A DNA stretch of 10,532 bases from Bacteroidia bacterium. Lineage in GTDB: Bacteria; Bacteroidota; Bacteroidia; JABDFU01. Positions 5,553 through 10,462 of the stretch are shown here, piece after piece. How positions within the stretch are numbered: the first letter of the stretch is position 1; every line of letters starts with the position of its first letter. The position numbers were made by a program, and so were the translations under genes. Under the pieces are notes generated by a model. It was not told the origin of the DNA and did no database searches. It worked only from the letters and a program-made list of their open reading frames with translations. Location of the stretch: positions 1 through 10,532 of the forward strand of contig JADLGT010000085.1 of assembly GCA_020849195.1 (NCBI GenBank), in the 5' to 3' direction.

Positions 5553-6032
5553 ATGGCACAACAAAAAATAGATTATAATATTTTATTAATTGGTGGATTG
5601 CTTATTGGAGGCTATTTTGTTATAAAGCCAATCTTAGAAAAATTAGGGCTAAAAGAAAGTAGTGCAGAAAAACAAGCAAAAGAAAAGTTGAAACAGCAAG
5701 AGGTTGTTTATAATATTTGGGGCGGAGTAGATAGTCTTATAAAAGCAGCAGGTACAAAAAAAACGGTAACGCTATTAACGGTTGCCGGAGCTGATTACTA
5801 TGCCAAACAAATAAACAATGCCTTTGGTATTACCAACGATGACGAGGAGCAAATTTATGGCGTTTTCAGGTCAATACGATACAAAAGCCAAGTAGCAAGC
5901 ATTGTTACAGCTTACTACAAACTGTTTAAAAAGGACCTACTAACAACACTAAAGTCAAAATTAAGCAAAGATGAGCTTAATGAGATAATTAATATAATAG
6001 AAACTAAACCACTTGGAATAAACAATAAATAG
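5553..6032 (+). CDS. N-terminally anchored protein with annexin-repeat-like helical domain
   Basis: 159 aa. A transmembrane helix at about 9-25 (NILLIGGLLIGGYFVIKPIL) is followed by a charged linker (about 35-50) and a helical domain. Residues about 80-150 follow the rhythm of an annexin repeat: ADYYAKQINNAFGITNDDEEQI resembles the A..I..A..G...DE..I opening, and then SQVASIVTAYYKLFKKDL resembles the Q...I...Y...Y...L core, with SKLSKDELNEIINII closing. Annexin repeats are five-helix bundles that in eukaryotes bind calcium and acidic phospholipid; only one repeat is seen here, so calcium binding is not claimed. In the operon it sits after the coiled-coil protein. I infer a virion-membrane protein with the helical domain facing the capsid or genome. 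Confidence 0.65.
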   Translation: MAQQKIDYNILLIGGLLIGGYFVIKPILEKLGLKESSAEKQAKEKLKQQEVVYNIWGGVDSLIKAAGTKKTVTLLTVAGADYYAKQINNAFGITNDDEEQIYGVFRSIRYKSQVASIVTAYYKLFKKDLLTTLKSKLSKDELNEIINIIETKPLGINNK

Positions 6033-6033
6033 T

Positions 6034-6300
6034 ATGAATTTTGAATTAGTAAAGTTTGATACAGTAACCAAAACATACAATACAAATGGTGCAATTCACA
6101 CCGATGCCAAAGTTTTGGGTTATCATATAGTCAATACAGGGAGCTGTATTGTATGGGTTAATAATCTACCATTATACCCCAGCGGAGTATTAGATACTAT
6201 GTATTCGGGATATAAAGATGCTTCATTGTATAATCTGCGCTTTGAAGTTGGTGGAATAAATCCTGAAGTAACAGTAATAACATTTAATCAGAAACAGTAA
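6034..6300 (+). CDS. Small beta protein, possible spike-base or capsid accessory
   Basis: 88 aa, no membrane segment. Predicted almost all beta: FELVKFDTVTKTY, KVLGYHIVNTGSCIVWVNNLPLYPSG, YNLRFEVGG and EVTVITFNQ. The VNNLPLYPSGVLDTMYSG stretch reads like the surface-loop sequences of small beta-sandwich virion proteins. Its stop overlaps the ATG of the spike-like gene by one base (TAATG), implying coupled translation and suggesting that the two products act together. No family recognised. Confidence 0.6.
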   Translation: MNFELVKFDTVTKTYNTNGAIHTDAKVLGYHIVNTGSCIVWVNNLPLYPSGVLDTMYSGYKDASLYNLRFEVGGINPEVTVITFNQKQ

Positions 6301-6845
6301 TGGCTATATCTTCATATCCTCGCACAATTGTTCAAAACTCTGAAAAAAATAATAATCCAGAAAATGGATTATCATTAATGATATTTGATACTGTTTCGCA
6401 AAAATATAAAGCTGCTACGGATGCGACTTTTACCGGTGGTGGTGGTGGTGATGCAACAGCAGCAAACCAAACGTTTCAAATAATGGAAGCGCAATCCACA
6501 AACGCCTTACTAAGCACCACTGTTTCAAACGGCAAATCTTTAGCCGATTTAGATACGGCTTTAAGTCTTTTAAATGCAATATTAGTGCAAATCAATGGTG
6601 GCACACACGGCAGTATATTATACTCCTCAGATAGTGGAGCCGTAACGGGAAAAACTATAAAAAAACTGGTTGTTAATAGCGACTGTTCTTTTTCTGTGTT
6701 GTTTGATAGTGGCAGTAATGATCTTGTTACAATGTTTGGATTGTCAGGTAAAACACTCAAGAGCGGTTCTGTTATATTGCCAATAGGCAGCAATACTATA
6801 ACGGATTTAACTGTTTCTGGTGGTGATGTTTTAGCTTATGAGTAA
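6300..6845 (+). CDS. Spike or receptor-binding protein candidate
   Basis: 181 aa. A short N-terminal domain (1-42) ends in a glycine hinge of five glycines (46-50), followed by DATAANQT (51-58), a motif I recall after glycine linkers in many phage fibre proteins. Residues 58-98 are an amphipathic helix suited to trimerisation (TALSLLNAILVQI). The C-terminal domain (about 105-181) is beta-rich and Ser/Gly/Asn-rich (KKLVVNSDCSFSVLF; VTMFGLSGKTLKSGSVILP; NTITDLTVSGGDVLAY). The order attachment domain, Gly hinge, helical stalk, beta tip is the usual architecture of phage fibres and spikes. I infer a vertex spike for host recognition. No enzymatic residues seen. Confidence 0.65.
   Translation: MAISSYPRTIVQNSEKNNNPENGLSLMIFDTVSQKYKAATDATFTGGGGGDATAANQTFQIMEAQSTNALLSTTVSNGKSLADLDTALSLLNAILVQINGGTHGSILYSSDSGAVTGKTIKKLVVNSDCSFSVLFDSGSNDLVTMFGLSGKTLKSGSVILPIGSNTITDLTVSGGDVLAYE
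6435..6449 (+). repeat. (GGT)5 microsatellite in the spike gene
   Basis: Five consecutive GGT codons encode the glycine hinge of the spike-like protein. Slippage by whole units would change hinge length without shifting the frame. Confidence 0.8.
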
Positions 6846-6847
6846 CA

Positions 6848-7033
6848 ATGAACACAACAGGCAACGAAACAGCAATATTATTAGTAATATCATGGGTAAA
6901 TTATATCATCAGCCACTTGTTACAAGATGCAATACTTAACAAGGTTGCTCTGATATTAACAATAATAGGCAGCTTCACTTACATTATACTTAATATTAAA
7001 AAAATATTCACAAATGGAAACAACAAACAATAA
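6848..7033 (+). CDS. Small two-helix membrane protein, possible holin
   Basis: 61 aa with two hydrophobic segments, about 8-27 (AILLVISWVNYIISHLL) and 33-52 (VALILTIIGSFTYIILNI), separated by a short polar turn, and a basic, Asn-rich tail (KKIFTNGNNKQ). Size, two membrane helices and charged C-terminus fit a small holin, but many small phage membrane proteins look alike. Its last 20 bases overlap the next gene in another frame. It precedes the muramidase-like gene by one gene, which fits a lysis or membrane role. Weak functional call. Confidence 0.5.
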   Translation: MNTTGNETAILLVISWVNYIISHLLQDAILNKVALILTIIGSFTYIILNIKKIFTNGNNKQ

Positions 7034-7283
7034 AGAGCTTTTTAAAGAGCCTAAAAAAAAGTTTAAAAATACACTTGTAGGGAAAGTGTTAATTGGTGCT
7101 GCGGATGCTTTTACGGGTGGCACGGTTAGTAACCTGGTTTATTCAGATGAAAATAAACAATCCGGTTATATTGACTGGCAAAGAGCCGGAGCAAGTATTT
7201 CTACTATTATACTAATAATTGCTTATATTAGCGGAAAAATACAACTAAACGATTTAGTAAATGTTTTAAATTTATTAAAATAA
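7014..7283 (+). CDS. Small single-pass membrane protein of unknown function
   Basis: 89 aa. A lysine-rich start (FKEPKKKFKNTLVG) is followed by a Gly/Ala-rich amphipathic stretch (VLIGAADAFTGGTVSNLVY) and one convincing membrane helix at about 61-75 (SISTIILIIAYISG), then a hydrophobic C-terminus (LVNVLNLLK). The ATG lies within the last codons of the upstream gene and the stop overlaps the next ATG by one base, so it belongs firmly to the operon. The middle resembles phage proteins annotated vaguely as holin-like in my memory, but I cannot support an assignment. Structural membrane protein and lysis accessory are both open. Confidence 0.5.
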   Translation: METTNNKELFKEPKKKFKNTLVGKVLIGAADAFTGGTVSNLVYSDENKQSGYIDWQRAGASISTIILIIAYISGKIQLNDLVNVLNLLK

Positions 7284-7834
7284 TGGCTGTATCATTCTTA
7301 AACAATCCTAATGTACCAAGGGGCATACGGAATAATAATCCTGGAAACCTAAGACGTACCGGAATTGACTGGCAGGGAAAAATACCGTTGGTGCAAAGTA
7401 CTGATAACGCATTTGAACAATTTCAAAACATTCATTACGGATTACGGGCAATGGCTACCGATATTACCAACGATATTGTTTTGAAAAAATTAAACACTAT
7501 TGAAAAACTTGTTACGCAATACGCTCCACCGAATGAGAACGATACAACAGCATACATTAAATATGTTTCTAAAAACGTAGGCATTAAACCCAATACAATT
7601 ATTTCGTTATCACAAGAGGTGTTAAAAAAAATAATGCTTGCAAAAATAAAATTGGAAAATGGAGAAAACTACGTTGCATCACTATTGCCGGACATAGGCA
7701 ATATGACTGATACAGCAATAGCAGCAATGAACGAAAGCACAAAAGCACGATTAACAAAGACAAAAATTATAAACATAGCACCAATGCTGATAATAGGTTT
7801 AACTTTAGGTTTTTTTTTATTGAAATCCAGATAA
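7283..7834 (+). CDS. Virion muramidase-like protein with C-terminal membrane anchor
   Basis: 183 aa. Residues 13-25 carry RGIRNNNPGNLRR, the hallmark of a phage structural/peptidoglycan-degrading family often annotated as structural protein P5 or virion-associated transglycosylase. It is followed by the usual WQG, a Phe/Gln-rich AFEQFQNIHYGLRAMATDI segment containing E45, and VTQYAPPNENDTTAYIKYVSKNVGI (78-101), the conserved second half. The C-terminal helix at about 163-180 (INIAPMLIIGLTLGFFLLKSR) is a tail anchor like those of two earlier gene products. The family acts in local cell-wall opening during entry or exit. The membrane anchor suggests that it sits in the virion membrane. Last gene of the structural operon. 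Family call is strong; the catalytic residue assignment is not certain. Confidence 0.85.
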   Translation: MAVSFLNNPNVPRGIRNNNPGNLRRTGIDWQGKIPLVQSTDNAFEQFQNIHYGLRAMATDITNDIVLKKLNTIEKLVTQYAPPNENDTTAYIKYVSKNVGIKPNTIISLSQEVLKKIMLAKIKLENGENYVASLLPDIGNMTDTAIAAMNESTKARLTKTKIINIAPMLIIGLTLGFFLLKSR

Positions 7835-7939
7835 AATATTACAACCTTTCTTTATTATTCTTTTGACTGCCGTACTATTTTAGTTTAATTTTACTTCTTC
7901 TTTCATCTCCTCCTCATTTTGGGTGGCTAATTCCTCTTC

Positions 7940-7980
7940 CCAAACATCTGCCAATATTTGGATAGTTTTCTATTTTTTTT
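7940..7980 (+). terminator. Possible terminator of the structural operon
   Basis: CCAAACAT (7940-7947) and ATATTTGG (7954-7961) pair at seven of eight positions around a 6-nt loop. They are followed within a few bases by a T-rich tract (TTTTCTATTTTTTTT to 7980). It lies 106 nt after the last structural stop. The stem is weak, so efficiency is doubtful. Confidence 0.35.
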
Positions 7981-8020
7981 TATTGGTTTACAATATTTTA
8001 CAAGAGTTATAAAAACATTG

Positions 8021-8037
8021 CTTGCAAAATACTTGCA
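8021..8037 (+). promoter_or_regulatory. CTTGCA direct repeat inside the promoter, possible operator
   Basis: CTTGCA occurs at 8021-8026 and 8032-8037, exactly 11 bp apart, so both copies face the same side of the helix. The pair covers the -33 box and spacer. Ribbon-helix-helix repressors bind short repeated sites of this kind and often autoregulate; one is encoded in this operon (8423-8569). The link is inference. Confidence 0.35.
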
Positions 8038-8053
8038 CATTACCATACATTTG
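8022..8053 (+). promoter_or_regulatory. Bacteroidota-type promoter of the replication operon
   Basis: TTGC at 8022-8025, a 20-nt spacer and TACATTTG at 8046-8053 match the Bacteroidota primary sigma consensus (-33 TTTG/TTG and -7 TAnnTTTG) with normal spacing. Transcription would begin near 8058-8062, leaving a leader of about 28 nt before ATG 8088. This is the best promoter in the window and the main support for the host call. Confidence 0.65.
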
Positions 8054-8087
8054 AACAACCAATTTTTAAAAACACAATAAAACCAAC

Positions 8088-8426
8088 ATGAACACAATAC
8101 GTAATCTATTACCAACACAAGATCGCCTGTTTAGTGCGCTCGATGTTACGACATGGGATGAACTATGTTATTCTTATAATGGCAACATGATAACAATTAC
8201 ACCAAAAAAAAACATAAGCACGTACAATGTGCCTGTTAATATTTGGAGGCTTTACAATTACAAAATATTAATGTGGTATCCTATATATCCGAGTAGGGTT
8301 ATAATAATTGATATATCCGGGATATTATACAACAATATATCACACCAGTTTAAGCGAGATTTTTTTGAACTTTTGAGGCTTATAAAAATACATAATGTAA
8401 CAACAATTGACGAATATTTGAAATGA
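8088..8426 (+). CDS. Hypothetical protein, first gene of the replication operon
   Basis: 112 aa, no membrane segment and no signal peptide. It is rich in Tyr, Ile, Asn and Trp: YNVPVNIWRLYNYKILMWYPIYP at about 46-68 is strikingly aromatic, then a probable strand (RVIIIDISG) and a C-terminal helical part (FKRDFFELLRLIKI) ending TIDEYLK. I do not recognise a family. It lies directly behind the early promoter, is preceded by an A-rich leader, and its TGA overlaps the next ATG (ATGA), so it is translationally coupled to the ribbon-helix-helix gene. An early host-interaction or DNA-related role is possible, but nothing in the sequence shows it. Confidence 0.6.
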   Translation: MNTIRNLLPTQDRLFSALDVTTWDELCYSYNGNMITITPKKNISTYNVPVNIWRLYNYKILMWYPIYPSRVIIIDISGILYNNISHQFKRDFFELLRLIKIHNVTTIDEYLK

Positions 8427-8569
8427 AAAATCAAAAAAAATACACGTTCATACTGAACGAACAGACCATTGAGGATTTGCGAAAAATCGCAACAAAAAAA
8501 GAACGGAGCTTAAACTACATTGTTTCATTAATCCTTGACAAATATGCAAAAACACATTCAAAACAATGA
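8423..8569 (+). CDS. Ribbon-helix-helix (CopG/Arc-like) DNA-binding protein
   Basis: 48 aa. The whole protein fits one ribbon-helix-helix unit: a beta strand at residues 5-11 (KKYTFIL), helix A at 14-26 (TIEDLRKIATKKE), a turn, and helix B at 29-43 (SLNYIVSLILDKYAK). Such proteins dimerise through the strand, which enters the DNA major groove, and usually act as repressors or copy-number regulators. The ATG overlaps the stop of the upstream gene by four bases (ATGA), and its end overlaps the next gene by 26 nt. I infer autoregulation of this operon, possibly through the CTTGCA pair at 8021-8037, or control of the structural operon. Confidence 0.75.
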   Translation: MKNQKKYTFILNEQTIEDLRKIATKKERSLNYIVSLILDKYAKTHSKQ

Positions 8570-8750
8570 AGCCGTTTTGTTTTTTAGAAGGTCTTATTAT
8601 TATTCGCGAAAACGGCATTTCCGCTCATTCCCTGAACGAATAGAGAACGCAAAAAAAATTACAATCACACACATACTTAACAATTGTCAATGCTTCAATT
8701 GTATGGATGTAGCTTATTATATTCACGAACTTAATTTTTTCACAAAATGA
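8544..8750 (+). CDS. Small basic hypothetical protein with a Cys cluster
   Basis: 68 aa from ATG 8544; a TTG nine bases earlier could extend it by three residues, but ATG is preferred. The N-terminal half is very basic and aromatic (RRSYYYSRKRHFRSFPER). The second half has a CxCxxC cluster (C48, C50, C53 in NNCQCFNCMDVAYY) that might bind a metal, though a fourth Cys is missing (H44 or H61 could serve). It overlaps the ribbon-helix-helix gene by 26 nt in another frame, and its TGA overlaps the next ATG (ATGA). This tight packing supports it as real. No family recognised; nucleic acid binding is a guess from charge. Confidence 0.5.
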   Translation: MQKHIQNNEAVLFFRRSYYYSRKRHFRSFPERIENAKKITITHILNNCQCFNCMDVAYYIHELNFFTK

Positions 8751-9004
8751 TACAGATAAAACCATATATTAGCCCTGAGCTATCAGTTAAGATAGACGAA
8801 TTAGAATTAAACCTAAAAGATCTACATGATAATGTTTTATTAAAACTGAAACACGAAATAGATAGAATGGAGCAAGGTAAAGACAAGTATATTGCGCAGA
8901 AGCAATTAAATAATATAGTTGATGTATTGAACCAATATGAATACATACAACAAGTGTTGCTACTATATTGTAAAAGCCATTACGAGAAAACAAAAAACAA
9001 TTAA
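8747..9004 (+). CDS. Small helical hypothetical protein
   Basis: 85 aa, predicted nearly all alpha-helical after a short start (IQIKPYISPELS). Long charged amphipathic helices cover about 13-45 (KIDELELNLKDLHDNVLLKL) and 50-78 (AQKQLNNIVDVLNQYEYIQQ), consistent with a coiled coil or helical hairpin dimer. No membrane segment. It starts inside the upstream stop (ATGA) and ends six bases before the ATPase ATG. Its place directly before a replication ATPase would suit a loader or partner protein, but there is no motif to confirm that. Confidence 0.6.
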   Translation: MIQIKPYISPELSVKIDELELNLKDLHDNVLLKLKHEIDRMEQGKDKYIAQKQLNNIVDVLNQYEYIQQVLLLYCKSHYEKTKNN

Positions 9005-9010
9005 TGAACA

Positions 9011-10081
9011 ATGCTATTAGGCGCAAAAAAGAATAAGTCCGGCAATAAGCCGGACCTAACCGATAAAACCAACTTTAAATCTATACATGAAGACTTTGAA
9101 GACACAAATATAAGCGATTTTCTTTTTAATCCAAATGAAATCTTACCAGAGGAGCAAATATTAATATCAATACAAGGAAAAAAAATACTCACAGTAGGCA
9201 ATACAGCAGTTATTGCGGGAAAACCCAAAAGCAGAAAATCAGTAGTTGTACATAGTATTATTGCTTCAATATTGTCAAACAAAAATATACTTGGTATTGA
9301 TGCAGAATTGCAAAAAAATGAAAGGGTAATACTAATTGACACAGAACAAAACAAACAAGACTTAAAAAAGAGCCTACTAAGGGTTGCAATGCTTGCTGAA
9401 TTAGATTTTTTAGATGAAAAAAAATTTCTATGTTATACAACACGGCAATTAGACCCGGAACGCACACTATTACTAATCGAAAAATTAGCTTCTGACAATA
9501 AAAACAGGCTGATACTGGTGGACGGAGCTTTAGACTTAATTAATAACATGAATGATGTTGTTGAAGTAAAAGCAATCATTCAACGTGTAAAAACTGTTTT
9601 AGAAAAAAATAATTGCGCATTAGTGTTTGTTATTCATCTATCTAAAAGCACGAATTTTACCATTGGGCATTTTGGAAGTTTTTTTGATAGGTTTTCTCAA
9701 TCTGTTTTAGAAATAACAAGATTAGAAAACGGCAACAGTGAAGTAAAAGCGCAAAATATGCGAAGCGATGACCATTTTGAGGCGTTTGAGTTTTACTGGA
9801 ATTACAATATAAATAATTACTCGTTAAGCTGGACGGATACCAATACAACATTTTATAAAAATTACCGGAACTATTCAGACGAAGAACACGAACAATTGTT
9901 AAAAAAATGTTTTAGTAGTAATGAGTTTTTGCAAGAAAAACAACTAATAAATATGATTGCAAAAACATACAAAAAAACAGAACCAACAGCAAAAAAAATA
10001 ATTGAATATCTAACAACCGAAATTAAGCTACTCGAAAAAGAAAACAAAGGTTATAAAATTATAGAGCCAGTTGTTTTCTGA
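9011..10081 (+). CDS. RepA-like RecA-fold AAA ATPase (AAA_25 type), probable replication helicase/ATPase
   Basis: 356 aa. Walker A is AGKPKSRKS (residues 69-77), a P-loop with K76-S77 in which Arg replaces the usual glycine before the lysine. I recall that variant from RepA-type ATPases of Bacteroidota mobile elements. ILIDTEQ (108-113) gives the probable catalytic Glu E112 after strand 2. Walker B is RLILVDGALDLI (D171). VFVIHLSKS (206-213) and the following IGHFGSFFDRFSQSVLEI match the sensor region of the RepA/DnaB-like RecA family. Residues about 288-350 look like a winged helix (LINMIAKTYKKTEPTAKKII). Family members are hexameric helicases or ATPases for plasmid and phage replication. 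It is not of FtsK/HerA packaging type. Last gene of the operon. ATG 9011 is chosen because ATG 9004 opens a frame of only ten codons. Confidence 0.8.
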   Translation: MLLGAKKNKSGNKPDLTDKTNFKSIHEDFEDTNISDFLFNPNEILPEEQILISIQGKKILTVGNTAVIAGKPKSRKSVVVHSIIASILSNKNILGIDAELQKNERVILIDTEQNKQDLKKSLLRVAMLAELDFLDEKKFLCYTTRQLDPERTLLLIEKLASDNKNRLILVDGALDLINNMNDVVEVKAIIQRVKTVLEKNNCALVFVIHLSKSTNFTIGHFGSFFDRFSQSVLEITRLENGNSEVKAQNMRSDDHFEAFEFYWNYNINNYSLSWTDTNTTFYKNYRNYSDEEHEQLLKKCFSSNEFLQEKQLINMIAKTYKKTEPTAKKIIEYLTTEIKLLEKENKGYKIIEPVVF

Positions 10082-10100
10082 AAAAAATTATTCAATTCAG

Positions 10101-10130
10101 GCAAATACAGCTAATAACCGTTGTATTTGC
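10101..10130 (+). terminator. Perfect 9-bp hairpin after the ATPase gene
   Basis: GCAAATACA (10101-10109) and TGTATTTGC (10122-10130) form a perfect 9-bp stem with a 12-nt loop, 20 nt after the ATPase stop. No U-tract follows (GAAAGTTTG), so termination is only possible, not shown. The same sequence also takes part in the longer inverted repeat reaching to 10530, so the hairpin may belong to that element instead. Confidence 0.4.
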
Positions 10131-10157
10131 GAAAGTTTGTGGGGGTTATCCGGTAGT

Positions 10158-10178
10158 TAGGTGCAATAAAATCACCTA
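10158..10178 (-). terminator. Short hairpin over the stop of the Cys-rich gene
   Basis: TAGGTG (10158-10163) and CACCTA (10173-10178) form a 6-bp stem with a 9-nt loop overlapping the stop codon of the minus-strand gene. It is weak and lacks a clear U-tract. Confidence 0.25.
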
Positions 10179-10462
10179 CGCACGTGCATCTCACACATAC
10201 CATGTTTCTTCTCAAAGATTATCCCTTTATATTCCTTGTAGCAATCGAATTGAACTATACAGGCATACATTCCAGTGCTTTCCATAATTGAGCCTTTGTT
10301 TACCTTATTACAAGGGTGTTTAAAAAGTTCAATTTGATTTCTGCAATTACAGCAACATGAACCATCATGCCACCCCTCCGCACATTTTACTGCACCTAAC
10401 ACAGTATTTGCGTCAGTTTGGGCAGTATCGCTGTTATCAACATTTTCGCTTTTATTTTCCAT
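10172..10462 (-). CDS. Small cysteine-rich protein, possible metal-binding
   Basis: 96 aa with nine cysteines at residues 27, 36, 37, 38, 40, 51, 68, 74 and 90. After a polar, disordered-looking N-terminus (1-24), the cores are KCAEGWHDGSCCCNCRNQI, FKHPCNKVNKGSIM, YACIVQFDCYKEY and KHGMCEMH. The Cys/His pattern (CCxC, then spaced single Cys and a C-x-x-H at the end) suggests zinc or iron-sulfur binding in the cytoplasm; there is no signal peptide. I recall similar small proteins in Bacteroidota genomes and phages, without known function. It is the only minus-strand gene and lies between the two halves of an inverted repeat, so it is probably independent of the viral operons. Confidence 0.6.
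   Translation of the reverse strand: MENKSENVDNSDTAQTDANTVLGAVKCAEGWHDGSCCCNCRNQIELFKHPCNKVNKGSIMESTGMYACIVQFDCYKEYKGIIFEKKHGMCEMHVRR

Larger units (their letters stand above)
7835..8087. other. Regulatory gap between the structural and replication operons
   Basis: 253 nt without a convincing gene. The first part (7840-7935) is pyrimidine-rich on the plus strand. It is followed by a hairpin and T-tract (7940-7980), then an AT-rich stretch, the early promoter (8022-8053) and a short leader to ATG 8088. A small acidic open frame exists on the minus strand (7880-7954) with only a TTG start. An origin of replication could also lie here, but no iterons other than the CTTGCA pair are visible. Confidence 0.6.

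Noticed and set aside
5175..5564. Minus-strand open frame opposite the coiled-coil protein
   Set aside because: Serine-rich shadow of Glu/Asn-rich coding sequence.
7927..8118. Minus-strand open frame covering the early promoter
   Set aside because: Overlaps the best promoter and the start of the 112-aa gene. Cys/Tyr/Phe-rich product with no pattern.
8535..8543. TTG at 8535 as start of the 68-aa gene
   Set aside because: The in-frame ATG at 8544 is more likely and shortens the overlap with the upstream gene; the extension adds only three residues.
9004..9036. ATG at 9004 as ATPase start
   Set aside because: It is in another frame and reaches a stop after ten codons.
9001..9354. Minus-strand open frame opposite the ATPase N-terminus
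   Set aside because: The opposite strand holds the Walker A motif of a well-supported ATPase. This product is a Ser/Phe-rich shadow.
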